Assembly (NCBI GenBank): GCA_009778595.1 | Contig: WRJI01000001.1 | Coordinates: 1-64,000 of the forward strand | Source of the DNA: Peptococcaceae bacterium | Lineage (GTDB): Bacteria > Bacillota > Desulfitobacteriia > Desulfitobacteriales > Syntrophobotulaceae | Direction: 5' to 3' | Length of the DNA: 64,000 nucleotides | Part shown: one piece after another, positions 1 to 8,334 of the stretch | How positions within the stretch are numbered: the stretch's first letter is position 1 | How the letters are laid out: every line of letters begins with the position of its first letter | The notes under the pieces: generated by a model | The model's database searches: none | Told to the model about the DNA's origin: nothing | The model's input: the letters and a program-made list of their open reading frames with translations, nothing else | Translations under genes and position numbers: made by a program

Positions 1-48
1 GAGAGTGGATACGGCGGGGCTCGGGATGCGTGAGTGAGTGGCGGACGG

Positions 49-152
49 GGGATGCGGACGCGGGATGCGGACGCGGGATGCGGACGCGGGATGCGGACGC
101 GGGATGCGGACGCGGGATGCGGATGGGGGATGCGGATGGGGGATGCGTGAGA
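49..152. repeat. 13-bp GC-rich tandem repeat, about 8 units
   Basis: The unit GGGATGCGGACGC is repeated head to tail five times without change. Two units in which the end becomes GGATGG and a decayed eighth unit follow. The array lies beyond the 3' end of the Flp1 pilin gene. No convincing gene overlaps it: the open frame through it only encodes a low-complexity Arg/Asp/Gly string and has no ribosome site. Confidence 0.85.
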
Positions 153-183
153 TGCGGGACGTGAGATGTGGGAATGGTGGTCC

Positions 184-205
184 CCCGGTCTTGCCGGAGA
201 CCGGG
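184..205. terminator. GC-rich hairpin downstream of the Flp1 pilin gene
   Basis: A perfect 8-bp stem, CCCGGTCT paired with AGACCGGG around the loop TGCCGG, sits about 40 bp past the pilin stop codon. It could end or attenuate the Tad transcript. There is no clear T-run on either side, so it may instead be an RNA-stabilising hairpin. Confidence 0.4.
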
Positions 206-246
206 AGACCTTCCCGTTGTGGCTGACGGATTGCGCTTTCCGTTTT

Positions 247-459
247 TTATTCCATGGCTTCTCTGATTTTTTCGAACAGTGTGTTAATGATGCCTATCAG
301 CTGTTCTCTGAATATCGCGACCACGGCTATGACGACGAAGATGAGCATGACGATGGCTACGATGTTAACCTCACCTGTTTCATCTTTGATAACTTTTTCG
401 ACCTTGTCCTCAAGCTTGCTCTTGGCGGTAAGGACTTTGGATACGAACCATAATCCCAT
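247..459 (-). CDS. Flp1-like type IVb pilin subunit
   Basis: A 70-residue protein with a charged N-terminus, the motif GEVNIVAIVMLIFVVIAVVA and a short amphipathic C-terminus. This is the layout of the Flp1-like (putative flagellin/pilin) family that accompanies Tad systems in Clostridia. The hydrophobic segment spans about residues 35-52 and would anchor the subunit before assembly. The ATG at 459 is chosen because AAAGGAG lies 8 nt upstream; an upstream GTG overlaps that ribosome site. It is the last gene seen of a cpaF-tadB-tadC-flp1 run on the minus strand and is presumably the major structural subunit of the pilus. Identity rests on family resemblance plus context. Confidence 0.8.
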   Translation of the reverse strand: MGLWFVSKVLTAKSKLEDKVEKVIKDETGEVNIVAIVMLIFVVIAVVAIFREQLIGIINTLFEKIREAME

Positions 460-553
460 TTTCAACACTCCTTTCTATGAGATCTATTTGATTAATTGAG
501 CCGTGCCGATCTAGAATTAAGCCGGTCCCAAATAAATCCGGAGGTAGTCTGGG

Positions 554-1423
554 TCAAAACATATTGGTTACGATCGGGACCATGATCATCATCAGAATAC
601 CGACGAACATGATCATCAGGGGAAAGAGCAGTTTCTGGTTGGCCAGTTCGCCTTTACGCTTGACATAGTGTTTCTTTTCCTCCCAGCTTTCTGCGGTCAT
701 ATATTTCAAGCTTGTGGTGAGCTCCGCGCTTCCTTTTTGCAGGTTCTGGGTAAGCACGGAGGCGAATTTCCTGATTTCTTTGATGGCGCATCGGTGAGCG
801 AAGTTGTAATAGGCGTCTGTTTCGGATGTTCCGTTGCGAATTTCTTCGCTTGTGAATTGCATTTCTTTGTAGAGAGCGCCTTCCGCTGTGTAGGCGACTT
901 TGACCCAGGCGTCACGGACCACCAGCCCCGCGTTGACCAAGAGGGTCAGTTTGGATAGGACTTCGGGGTAGTCAGACAGAATCTCGTCTCTTTTCCTGTT
1001 CACGGCGTTGTTGATCTCCATGTCCAGATACATGACCAGGCCCACCGCGCAGGCCGCCAGGAGACCGCCGACCATGTAATCGTTGGCTATGGCCCCGATA
1101 TAGAGGGCGAAAGGTGCCACTGTCAGAGCATAAGCGATCTGGCCGCCTAAGACGACGTAGTGGTAGAATTCGGCATACCGTTCTCCGTGGACTTCGGCGA
1201 TTTTCTTGATCTTCTGTCGCCGTTTCTCTGTTTTCAGATTGATCCTGAACAGGTCTATGGCGCTGAATCCGATAAAGAAGATGTCGGACAGGATGAATTT
1301 CTTCTTGTCAATGGCCCCTGTGATTTGATTGTATTTGCTGCCGGCTTTCATGAAGAGAAGAAGCCATAGCCCCGTCATTAAGGTTCCCAGTCCCAGCATG
1401 ATATAGGTTATTGTGTAGTCCAT
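554..1423 (-). CDS. tadC: TadC-like type II/IV secretion inner-membrane protein
   Basis: A 289-residue polytopic protein with a membrane segment at the N-terminus (residues 4-26), two central segments (about 95-135) and a C-terminal pair (about 265-289). This matches the GspF/TadC platform family. Such proteins form the membrane base on which the CpaF ATPase works to extrude Flp pilin. GGGGAGGAG precedes the ATG, and the gene starts 16 bp after tadB ends, so the two are likely co-translated. The cytoplasmic middle part carries many Lys/Glu residues, as is usual for this family. Confidence 0.85.
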   Translation of the reverse strand: MDYTITYIMLGLGTLMTGLWLLLFMKAGSKYNQITGAIDKKKFILSDIFFIGFSAIDLFRINLKTEKRRQKIKKIAEVHGERYAEFYHYVVLGGQIAYALTVAPFALYIGAIANDYMVGGLLAACAVGLVMYLDMEINNAVNRKRDEILSDYPEVLSKLTLLVNAGLVVRDAWVKVAYTAEGALYKEMQFTSEEIRNGTSETDAYYNFAHRCAIKEIRKFASVLTQNLQKGSAELTTSLKYMTAESWEEKKHYVKRKGELANQKLLFPLMIMFVGILMMIMVPIVTNMF

Positions 1424-1439
1424 AGCGGGCTCCTCCCCA

Positions 1440-2225
1440 TTAAACTTTGATGGCTGTGAGTTTCTTGGCGATGATGTACGCGGCAGCGAACATGCCTATG
1501 GCAATGAGCTTAACGATGATGTTGGTTAAGTTGTTGGTGGTGATGGCTTCTTCGCTCATGAGGTTCATCATGAGCACGATGACAAAGGGCATGACAGACA
1601 TGATATTGATTTCGTTTCGGGTAGCGGCTAAGGTGGTCTGGATCTCCATCTCTATTTCGATTTTGTCGTTGATGATGTCTTTGCTGTCGGTGACCATTTT
1701 CTTCAGGTTCCCCCCCAGTCTGTTGCTGACAGCGAAGGTTTCCGCAAAGCTGTTCATGTCGTCGATGCCACAACGGTAAGCCATGTCTTTAAGCAGGTCT
1801 TCTATGGTGAAGTTGCTGTGAAGTCCGGCGAGGATGATGCCGACTTCTTGGGTGATGGGGGCTTTGTCTCCATGAGCCAGTTTCATGTCGTTGTAGGATT
1901 CTATGAAGGCGTTGGGTGTGTTTTTACCGGCTGAGAAGGAGTTGCTCAGGGAGTCCAGGAGATCCCGGTATTGGGAGAGGATGAGCCTGTGTTGTTTGCC
2001 CTGAAGGTATTTGCCGTACAGGGGCCCGGCGATGAACCCGGTTGTCAGACCAATGATGAGGCTGGCTATCATGACCCCAAACATGATCTGGGCGCCGGCG
2101 CATCCGGCGGCGAATCCTATGAGATAACCGATGATGGTTTCTCGTAGGTTCATTTTGTAAAGGGTGTAGTCTTTGCCTTCTCCTGTTATGCCGATTTTCA
2201 CTTGAGGTTTTGTTTTCTTCGCCAT
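1440..2225 (-). CDS. tadB: TadB-like type II/IV secretion inner-membrane protein
   Basis: A 261-residue GspF-domain membrane protein, the partner of the adjacent TadC in the Tad pilus platform. Membrane segments lie near residues 30-65 and in the last 60 residues (ending IAIGMFAAAYIIAKKL). The sequence ELIIGLTT-like helices and the motif NRLGGNLKKMV are typical of the T2SF fold. The ATG at 2225 has GAGGTG 6 nt upstream, while the earlier in-frame ATG at 2243 lacks a ribosome site. Between this gene and cpaF lies a short tract of 7-bp TCTGGGT-type repeats (about 2250-2290). Confidence 0.85.
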   Translation of the reverse strand: MAKKTKPQVKIGITGEGKDYTLYKMNLRETIIGYLIGFAAGCAGAQIMFGVMIASLIIGLTTGFIAGPLYGKYLQGKQHRLILSQYRDLLDSLSNSFSAGKNTPNAFIESYNDMKLAHGDKAPITQEVGIILAGLHSNFTIEDLLKDMAYRCGIDDMNSFAETFAVSNRLGGNLKKMVTDSKDIINDKIEIEMEIQTTLAATRNEINIMSVMPFVIVLMMNLMSEEAITTNNLTNIIVKLIAIGMFAAAYIIAKKLTAIKV

Positions 2226-2302
2226 TCTTGCACCTCTGCTCATTTGTTCTGAGTTCAGGTTCTGGGTTCTGGGTTCGGGGCTCGGGAGTCGATCTTCGCC
2301 CG

Positions 2303-3541
2303 CTAAATCGCTTGCGGATACCCGGTTAATTTCAGTTTGAAGGTGTTTTGCATCGGGTTGTCAGTGCGCTTGAGTTTGCCGGAGACTTTCTCCAGAGTGC
2401 TTTTCTCATCTTCTTCGAAAACATAGAGGGGATTGAGAAGGATTCTTCCGTCTTCATAGCCCAGGACTTCAGTGATTTCCATGGTTTTGCGGGAGTAGTC
2501 ACGCAGGCGGGAGAGGTGGATAATGATGTCCAATGCCGACGCGATCTGCTGGCGGATGGCGTCTAAGGGCAGTTTTTCCGCCCCTTGCAGCACCATGGTT
2601 TCCAAGCGGCTAAGCATGTCGACGGTGGAGTTGGCATGGCCGGTGGACAGGGATCCGTCGTGGCCGGTGTTCATGGCTTGGAGCATGTCCAGGGCTTCTC
2701 CGCTGCGCACTTCTCCGACAACGATGCGTTCGGGCCGCATGCGGAGGGAGGATTTGATCAGATCTCTGATGGTGATTTGTCCGGCACCGGATGTGTTGGC
2801 GTTTCTGGTTTCCAGGGATACCAGGTTCTGAATGCCTGTGATTTGCAGTTCCGCTGAGTCTTCTATGGTAATGATACGCTCTTCTTTGGGTATGAAGTTG
2901 GAGAGCGCGTTGAGGAACGTTGTTTTGCCTGAGCCGGTGCCGCCGCTGATAAAGATGTTGTATTTGGCTTTGACCAAGGTCTGGAGCTTGTCCGCGATGT
3001 CTTTGGTGAGGGAACCGTATTGGATGAGTTTGTCGATGGTCATAGGGGTTTTGGAGAATTTGCGGACGGTCAGGATCGGGCCGCACAAGGAGATCGGCGG
3101 AAGCACAACATTGACACGGGAGCCGTCAGGCAGGCGGGTATCAACTATGGGGTTGGCCTGATTGACTTCCCGGCCGGAGAGACCGACGATGCGTTGGATG
3201 ACGTCTTCCAGTTTCCGCTGGCTTTCGTATTGTTTGTCCAGCTTCTGGAGTTTGCCGTCTTTCTCGATGAAGATGCTTTCGTGTCCGTTGATCATGACCT
3301 CTGTGATGCTGTCGTCTGTCATGATGCTGTCCAACAAGCCGAAGCCGCGGATAGAGCTGTAGACTTGCCCAACCATGGAGACCATCGATCTGATGGGGCA
3401 GTATTCTTGTCCCAGGTATTGGCCCACCAGAATCTCGGCTTGTTCTTCCAGCTCTTCGTCGCTGAGCTTGCTGACAGGCAAATGATCCAGGATATGTCTT
3501 TTGACGTTGGCGACGATTTCTTGTTCGATTTCCGGTCTCAT
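2303..3541 (-). CDS. cpaF: CpaF/TadA-family secretion ATPase
   Basis: A 412-residue cytoplasmic hexameric ATPase that powers Flp pilus assembly. The Walker A motif GGTGSGKTTFLNAL lies near residue 205, the Asp box IITIEDSAELQI and the Walker B region RIVVGEVRSGEALDMLQAM follow, and GHDGSLSTGHANS supplies the His box. Length and order match CpaF rather than a pilus-retraction PilT. The ATG at 3541 is preceded by AGAGAGGAA; the ATG 24 bp upstream has no ribosome site. This is the first gene of the pilus cluster here. TadZ, prepilin peptidase and pseudopilin genes are not in the window and may lie to the left. Confidence 0.93.
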   Translation of the reverse strand: MRPEIEQEIVANVKRHILDHLPVSKLSDEELEEQAEILVGQYLGQEYCPIRSMVSMVGQVYSSIRGFGLLDSIMTDDSITEVMINGHESIFIEKDGKLQKLDKQYESQRKLEDVIQRIVGLSGREVNQANPIVDTRLPDGSRVNVVLPPISLCGPILTVRKFSKTPMTIDKLIQYGSLTKDIADKLQTLVKAKYNIFISGGTGSGKTTFLNALSNFIPKEERIITIEDSAELQITGIQNLVSLETRNANTSGAGQITIRDLIKSSLRMRPERIVVGEVRSGEALDMLQAMNTGHDGSLSTGHANSTVDMLSRLETMVLQGAEKLPLDAIRQQIASALDIIIHLSRLRDYSRKTMEITEVLGYEDGRILLNPLYVFEEDEKSTLEKVSGKLKRTDNPMQNTFKLKLTGYPQAI

Positions 3542-3693
3542 AGTCTTATTCCTCTCTGGCTTCATGCTATGAATTCAGTACCTTCCACTATAGATAACGT
3601 TCGGTTCCCTGCTTTTGTGACATATTTTTGCAAAAGAATCCGCGTTTCGACACTTGTAATTATTCCCAATATCCGGAACCCCTTGAGGCCCCT

Positions 3694-4239
3694 TTAAGTG
3701 GCCTTGACTTCAAGATCTTCCAACTGCTTCCGGAGCATCTCTTTGCCTCTCTGGATGCGTTTGCGTACCGCCGCGTGACTAATCCCAAGTATGGGGGCAA
3801 TTTCTTTACCGGAACAGTTGTGAACATAGGCCAAAACCAACGGGGTCCGATAGATTTCCGACATCTCTTCCAAGGCACATGTGACGGCTTGGGTGCGTTC
3901 CTGGATCCATTCGTTGGCGTCGAGCTCTTTTATCGCGTCTCTTTCGGTGGTTTTTGCTAACTTGGACAGGCCTTCCGAGGGGTTCAAAGGGTCCGTCACG
4001 ATCTCCCTCCTTTTGCGCTTGATGTCAATTGACACGTTTTTGACGACGGTCAATAGATATAGGCATTGTTCTGAGACAGGCCAAGTGAAAAAGTCGTTGT
4101 TGATGCTTCTGGTCAGGATTTTTTTGAAGACTTCTTGAACGGCGTCTTCGGCAAGATAATCATCACTCAGGATTTTGCGCGCCGTTCTTTTGAGGAGCAT
4201 GGTGTGTTTTTGAAAGATGTCTTCCATTTGATCGTTCAT
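3694..4239 (-). CDS. ECF-type RNA polymerase sigma factor
   Basis: A 181-residue sigma-70 family factor. Region 2 lies at about residues 10-80 (DDYLAEDAVQEVFKKIL, then LLTVVKNVSIDIKRKRR). Region 4 with its helix-turn-helix is at about 120-172 (GKEIAPILGISHAAVRKRIQ). The linker between them is longer than in the smallest ECF factors. AGGAGGACCCT precedes the ATG. It is divergent from the membrane-anchored protein at 4496, and the shared intergenic region holds two palindromic sites, so the two are probably co-regulated. No anti-sigma gene with a recognisable zinc-binding domain is adjacent; the divergent protein could play that role, but nothing in its sequence shows it. Confidence 0.85.
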   Translation of the reverse strand: MNDQMEDIFQKHTMLLKRTARKILSDDYLAEDAVQEVFKKILTRSINNDFFTWPVSEQCLYLLTVVKNVSIDIKRKRREIVTDPLNPSEGLSKLAKTTERDAIKELDANEWIQERTQAVTCALEEMSEIYRTPLVLAYVHNCSGKEIAPILGISHAAVRKRIQRGKEMLRKQLEDLEVKAT

Positions 4240-4354
4240 AGGGTCCTCCTGCCGGGGTGGATTTGTTGGGGAAACGAAGCCTGGTTTTTGTCTTTTATGT
4301 TTTGGTGTTCAAGTGACTAACTTAACTCTACCCCATTAATTTATTGTTGAATAG

Positions 4355-4392
4355 ATGACATTTGTCACGATCGACATGACATTTGTCACGAT
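4355..4392. promoter_or_regulatory. Twin palindromic operator-like sites
   Basis: The 17-bp sequence ATGACATTTGTCACGAT occurs twice, at 4355-4371 and 4376-4392, exactly 21 bp apart (two helical turns). Each copy contains the perfect inverted repeat TGACA-TT-TGTCA. The second copy overlaps TTGTCA (4383-4388), a possible -35 for the plus-strand gene with TAGAAT at 4408-4413 (19-bp spacer). The arrangement is what a dimeric regulator binding cooperatively on one DNA face would need. The regulator is not identified. Confidence 0.65.
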
Positions 4393-4495
4393 TTTGTGCT
4401 ACATGCGTAGAATATTTCTGGCAAAAGAAGGGTTTTCCAGTTTTCTGTCTAATTTTTAGTTATGGTTATGATAAAAAAGCAAAGGAGTGACGGCC

Positions 4496-5398
4496 ATGTC
4501 AGAGGGATCTTCCGTAGAGACGCAAGATCAAAAAGGGTTCTTGAAATTAGGCAAATGGGGGCGGCGATTCTGCATTCTCGCAGCCGTTTTGCTTGTGTTG
4601 GTTCTCGCCTTTGTGATCTTTAGACAGACACCTTATTATTATCAGACACGTAGTTATGTCGTGTTGAAAGTGTATAACACGATTGATTCTATCAGCGCTT
4701 CCCGGCGCGGGGATAAGATGTGCGTACGTCTTCCCAACGGACGTTCTACCCCGGAGCGGGATTGGTCGTCCCAAGTATCCGTCTTTCGTCCGGGGGATGA
4801 TTTCGCTGTGTATATGGGCCGTGACGTTGACCTGACGATCCTGTATAATTTCGGCGCCTTTGCTTGGGGAGATCCTTATTCTTCGGTGCTGGATCCCGAC
4901 TCTCCTTATTATTCGGCTTTCTATGGTGCGTATATTGTCAAGGACCCCCAAGGGCCCTTCGGGTTTACGGCGGAAGGGGAAGCTGATCCCCGAATGCTGG
5001 CTATGATCACTTCCTATGATTGGAGCGATCTGGTGTTGCGGTCTTTGGGATGCGCGAGTCGTGTGACCGCGAATGATTTCTTAAACGGGGATTATTCTGA
5101 GACAACGGATGTCTCTTACGCCGGGTTGCCGGGTTGGATCCGTATGGATTGCGCTTTTGAAGGCAGAGGACTCTGGCATGCTTACCGGCAAAACCAGCAG
5201 GGGTATTTGCAGTATGGAATGCCTCCTAAGGAAGGCGACGGTGAGGATTTCGCGGTTCTGACACTCTATGGGCGGGCCTATATGCGGTATCTGGAGGATT
5301 ATGACGTGACGCTGTATCTCTATATTATGGCGGCCGATCGGGAGGTTTTGGAGGCGTGTGATGGGCGGGTTCTGAGTGGGGCTGTAGTGGTGTTGTGA
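4496..5398 (+). CDS. Membrane-anchored protein of unknown function
   Basis: A 300-residue protein I do not recognise. One membrane segment (about residues 24-44, FCILAAVLLVLVLAFVIF) follows a short charged cytoplasmic tail. The remaining 255 residues should be outside and are rich in Tyr, Asp and Gly. There is no clear cleavage site, so a signal anchor is likely. The ATG at 4496 has AAAGGAG 8 nt upstream (4481-4487); an earlier GTG lies inside that ribosome site. The gene is divergent from the ECF sigma factor across the twin palindromes. A role as an ectodomain sensor or as a target of that sigma factor is plausible but only a guess. Confidence 0.6.
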   Translation: MSEGSSVETQDQKGFLKLGKWGRRFCILAAVLLVLVLAFVIFRQTPYYYQTRSYVVLKVYNTIDSISASRRGDKMCVRLPNGRSTPERDWSSQVSVFRPGDDFAVYMGRDVDLTILYNFGAFAWGDPYSSVLDPDSPYYSAFYGAYIVKDPQGPFGFTAEGEADPRMLAMITSYDWSDLVLRSLGCASRVTANDFLNGDYSETTDVSYAGLPGWIRMDCAFEGRGLWHAYRQNQQGYLQYGMPPKEGDGEDFAVLTLYGRAYMRYLEDYDVTLYLYIMAADREVLEACDGRVLSGAVVVL

Positions 5399-5400
5399 TT

Positions 5401-5429
5401 TTGAGATATCTGGAAAATTGCGGTATAAT
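5401..5429 (+). promoter_or_regulatory. Sigma-A promoter, TTGAGA-17-TATAAT
   Basis: TTGAGA at 5401-5406 and TATAAT at 5424-5429 with a 17-bp spacer, placed directly after the stop of the preceding gene. It should start the transcript of the GT-C gene and possibly of the whole sugar operon behind it. An ATG at 5418 lies inside the promoter, so it cannot be the start codon. Confidence 0.8.
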
Positions 5430-5468
5430 AGCAACGTGAACAGCTTATGGAAGGCGACCGACATCCTC

Positions 5469-7037
5469 ATGACATATTTTGAACACCATGCTCTGATGAG
5501 AAGGCTTTTGTCGACCTTCATCATCGTTGTTTGCATGGGTGTATTTTTGGGCGCCTACCTTTTTCTTATCCGTTTACTAGGCGGAGGGGGCCTCGACGCC
5601 TTTTGCCCTGTCGAAAGTGATGAGGCGGATTATTTCAGGACACTTACGAATTTGATTCAATACGGACCGGTCAATAACGGCGGCTATAACGGGTACTTCC
5701 TGAATGGGGAGGTTTTTATAGCCAAATTTCTCAACTATAGCGGGCACGGGTTCTTAATCCTTTGGCCATATTTTCTGATGTTTCTGTTTTTGGGGAAGGG
5801 TTTCTCCACCGTCATTCTAAGCAATCTTCTTCTCTTAGCATGTGGATTCCTTACAGTGTATTTTGTGACAAATTCGCTGCGTAAAACGGTGGTTGTTTTG
5901 TCGGCCTCTCTGACGTTCCTGCCCATGCTGCTCTTTTTTGGATCCTTCATGATGGAAGTCTCTCAATACTTCTTCGTCATTGTTGCCGCGGCACTGCTTT
6001 GGCGATATCAGAAAGACCCCTCCCGCGTTGTTGGAATAGCTTTTGTGATCCTCGTTCTCGCGTTTTGTGTGATCAGGATTACGAATGTTCTGTTCTTAAT
6101 TCCATATATTGTCCTGAAGTCTCACAGAACGAAACGTCCGCTTGTGTGTGGTCTGATCATGTCCTTCGCCCTTCTTGCCCTCTGTTATGGTATCAATATC
6201 GCTACCTCGTTGTTCATGGCTCCTTTTCCAACAGGAATTCTGTATGGTCTCAGCGCTGTTTTGTCGGAACAAAGCGTCCTCGGGGGCATCTCTTTCCTCA
6301 TAGACCACAGCCTTTTCAATTTTAAGAAATTGCTGTTTCCTTTTGACAGTGTTCATATATGGGTGATCATGCGCTATGTGATGATCTTTCTTTTTTTCCT
6401 GTTCCTGACCCGGGGATTTGTGTATTATGATTATTCTCAGCAGAGACTCTTTATGAGAAAGGCCAAAGATCCCGTGTCTCTATCCTTCGCCATGGTCGCT
6501 TTCTCGATTCTTGGGCTCAATGTGGTTTTATACGATCTTTTTGCTTGGCGTGACTTCCGGGTCTTTGCCCCTTTTGTTTTGTTTTTTGTCATCTACATCT
6601 TCATAAGCTCCAGAATGAAATCCATTATGCCGCTCATAAGCACTGTCGTCCTGCTGGTTCTGCTGACTCAGTACAATTGTCTGGATAATCCTTCAACACA
6701 AGCCAGGTGGACCAACGTGGCGTATCCCCACTTTGCCAATGAGTTGCTCTACGACGATAACCCGGAGAGCCCTTGGGACAACACGATATTGACAAGCTTG
6801 AGCCGCGGTACAGACACACGTTTGATGCTGGAAAAAGACTCCCGGTTTGGTTGGATTGTCGCGTTAAGCCTTATTGACGACACTGAGGGCTTACCCTTCG
6901 GATATATGCTTCTGTACGGCAACTCACCGGAAGCGTATCCCGGGTACGAACTGGTCACTTATGAAGATGATCAGTATCTCTATAAACGGATATCCCTCAT
7001 CAAACGGGTATCCCTTAATCAAACAGGCATCCCTTAA
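5469..7037 (+). CDS. GT-C type integral membrane glycosyltransferase (GT39/ArnT-like)
   Basis: A 522-residue polytopic protein with about ten to twelve hydrophobic segments. The first extracytoplasmic loop carries VESDEADYFRTL; an acidic pair at this place is the catalytic signature of GT-C enzymes that use lipid-phosphate sugars. The soluble C-terminal 100 residues (about 425 onward) end the protein outside. The ATG at 5469 is the first usable codon beyond the promoter; a weak AAGGCG lies 12 nt upstream, and the start at 5496 is also possible. An in-frame GTG at 5436 would need leaderless initiation. With the second GT-C at 12582 it brackets a UndP-sugar pathway, so it probably moves a sugar to an outer-surface acceptor. 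Confidence 0.7.
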   Translation: MTYFEHHALMRRLLSTFIIVVCMGVFLGAYLFLIRLLGGGGLDAFCPVESDEADYFRTLTNLIQYGPVNNGGYNGYFLNGEVFIAKFLNYSGHGFLILWPYFLMFLFLGKGFSTVILSNLLLLACGFLTVYFVTNSLRKTVVVLSASLTFLPMLLFFGSFMMEVSQYFFVIVAAALLWRYQKDPSRVVGIAFVILVLAFCVIRITNVLFLIPYIVLKSHRTKRPLVCGLIMSFALLALCYGINIATSLFMAPFPTGILYGLSAVLSEQSVLGGISFLIDHSLFNFKKLLFPFDSVHIWVIMRYVMIFLFFLFLTRGFVYYDYSQQRLFMRKAKDPVSLSFAMVAFSILGLNVVLYDLFAWRDFRVFAPFVLFFVIYIFISSRMKSIMPLISTVVLLVLLTQYNCLDNPSTQARWTNVAYPHFANELLYDDNPESPWDNTILTSLSRGTDTRLMLEKDSRFGWIVALSLIDDTEGLPFGYMLLYGNSPEAYPGYELVTYEDDQYLYKRISLIKRVSLNQTGIP

Positions 7038-7067
7038 TCAATAACATGGTTAGCAACGGATACTTTA

Positions 7068-7162
7068 TTAGTCGCTTTGGTTGCAACAACAGCAATAAAA
7101 AACAAGAAAATCCACATTCTGAATCCTGAATACTGAATACTTGCGGGCAAAGCCCGCGTTAG
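7068..7162 (+). repeat. Interspersed hairpin/heptamer element, copy 1
   Basis: An intergenic element with, in order: TTAGTCGCTT, an arm GGTTGCAAC, the core AAAAAACAAGAAAATCCACA, three heptamer units (CTGAATC or CTGAATA) and the hairpin GCGGGC-AAA-GCCCGC (7143-7157) followed by GTTAG. Similar elements lie at 26783, 37388, 43806 and 46158. Here it separates the first GT-C gene from wecE. Confidence 0.85.
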
Positions 7163-7182
7163 CGAGGTTGGTGAGGTCGCGT

Positions 7183-8334
7183 ATGAAGAACAGACACATC
7201 CCCTTCAATATTCCCCCTATAACCGGCAACGAAGAGGCCTATATGCGCCTGGCCATTGGCAATCACAAAATTTGCGGCGACGGCCCGTTCACACAACAAT
7301 GCTGTCAATGGCTGGAAGCCCAAACCCGGACAACCAAGGCCCTGCTCACCTCTTCCTGTACCCACGCCCTGGAAATGTGCGCCCTATTAGCGAATATTCA
7401 AGCCGGTGACGAGGTGATTATGCCTTCCTATACTTTTGTCTCAACGGCCAACGCTTTTGTCTTACGGGGTGCTCGCATCGTTTTCGCGGATATTCGTCCC
7501 GACACCATGAATATAGATGAATCCCTGATTGAAGCCGCAATCTCTCCCGAAACGAAAGCCGTTGTCCCTGTGCATTACGCGGGTATCGGCTGCGAAATGG
7601 ATCCGATTAAGGATATCGCCGTGAAGTATGGTCTCCTTGTGATAGAAGACGCCGCCCAAGGTATCATGGCTGAATACCGGGGCAAAGCTCTGGGATCCAT
7701 CGGAGATCTTGGTTGCTATTCCTTTCATGAAACGAAAAATTGCGGCATGGGGGAAGGTGGGGCGTTGCTGATTCAGTCAGACAGATATGTGGAAAGAGCC
7801 GAGATTATCCGCGAAAAAGGAACCGATCGCAGCCGCTTCCTGCGTGGTCAGACAGACAAATATTCGTGGGTCGATCTTGGATCTTCTTATCTTCCCGGCG
7901 ACTTAAGCGCCGCGTTTCTTTTGGCTCAACTCGAAAACGCCGGGAGAATCAACGAGAACCGCCTTACTTCCTACCGTCGCTACGAACAAGGACTCGCGGA
8001 TTTGCAGATTCAAGGGAAGATTGACCTTCCCTTTATCCCGCCCCATTGCCGGCACAACGCCCACATGTTTTATATCAAGACAAGAGATCTGCAAGAGCGA
8101 ACCAACCTGATCGCTTTCTTGAAGGAACGCCACATTACCGCCGCCTTTCATTATGTTCCTTTGCATTCCTCCCCGGCAGGGAAGAGATATGGCGTCTTCC
8201 GCGGCCAAGACAAATACACGACCCGAGAAAGTGAGCGTTTGGTACGTCTGCCTATGTATTTCGGGCTGCAAGAGGAGGACATTGACTGTGTTGTCGAAAC
8301 AGTTTATGATTTTTACAGGAGGACATGCCTATGA
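7183..8334 (+). CDS. wecE: dTDP-4-amino-4,6-dideoxygalactose transaminase (WecE/RffA)
   Basis: A 383-residue PLP enzyme of the DegT/DnrJ/EryC1 family, very close to enterobacterial WecE throughout: the N-terminus IPFNIPPITGNE, the block GDEVIMPSYTFVSTANAF, VPVHYAG, EDAAQGIMAEYRG and the Schiff-base lysine in SFHETKN. It converts dTDP-4-keto-6-deoxyglucose to dTDP-4-amino-4,6-dideoxygalactose. The substrate would come from rmlA and rmlB in the same operon. The family length is about 376. The ATG at 7183 with GGTGAGG 6 nt upstream is preferred; a TTG at 7141 lies inside the repeat element. The E. coli protein has TAGGEGG after the lysine motif and this one has CGMGEGG, a conservative change. 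Confidence 0.92.
   Translation: MKNRHIPFNIPPITGNEEAYMRLAIGNHKICGDGPFTQQCCQWLEAQTRTTKALLTSSCTHALEMCALLANIQAGDEVIMPSYTFVSTANAFVLRGARIVFADIRPDTMNIDESLIEAAISPETKAVVPVHYAGIGCEMDPIKDIAVKYGLLVIEDAAQGIMAEYRGKALGSIGDLGCYSFHETKNCGMGEGGALLIQSDRYVERAEIIREKGTDRSRFLRGQTDKYSWVDLGSSYLPGDLSAAFLLAQLENAGRINENRLTSYRRYEQGLADLQIQGKIDLPFIPPHCRHNAHMFYIKTRDLQERTNLIAFLKERHITAAFHYVPLHSSPAGKRYGVFRGQDKYTTRESERLVRLPMYFGLQEEDIDCVVETVYDFYRRTCL

Noticed and set aside
38-226. A 62-codon frame across the 13-bp array
   Set aside because: It only translates the tandem repeat (Arg/Asp/Gly units) and lacks a ribosome site.
3020-3697. A 225-codon open frame antisense to cpaF
   Set aside because: It is a shadow of the Walker region of cpaF, with no ribosome site and no recognisable family.
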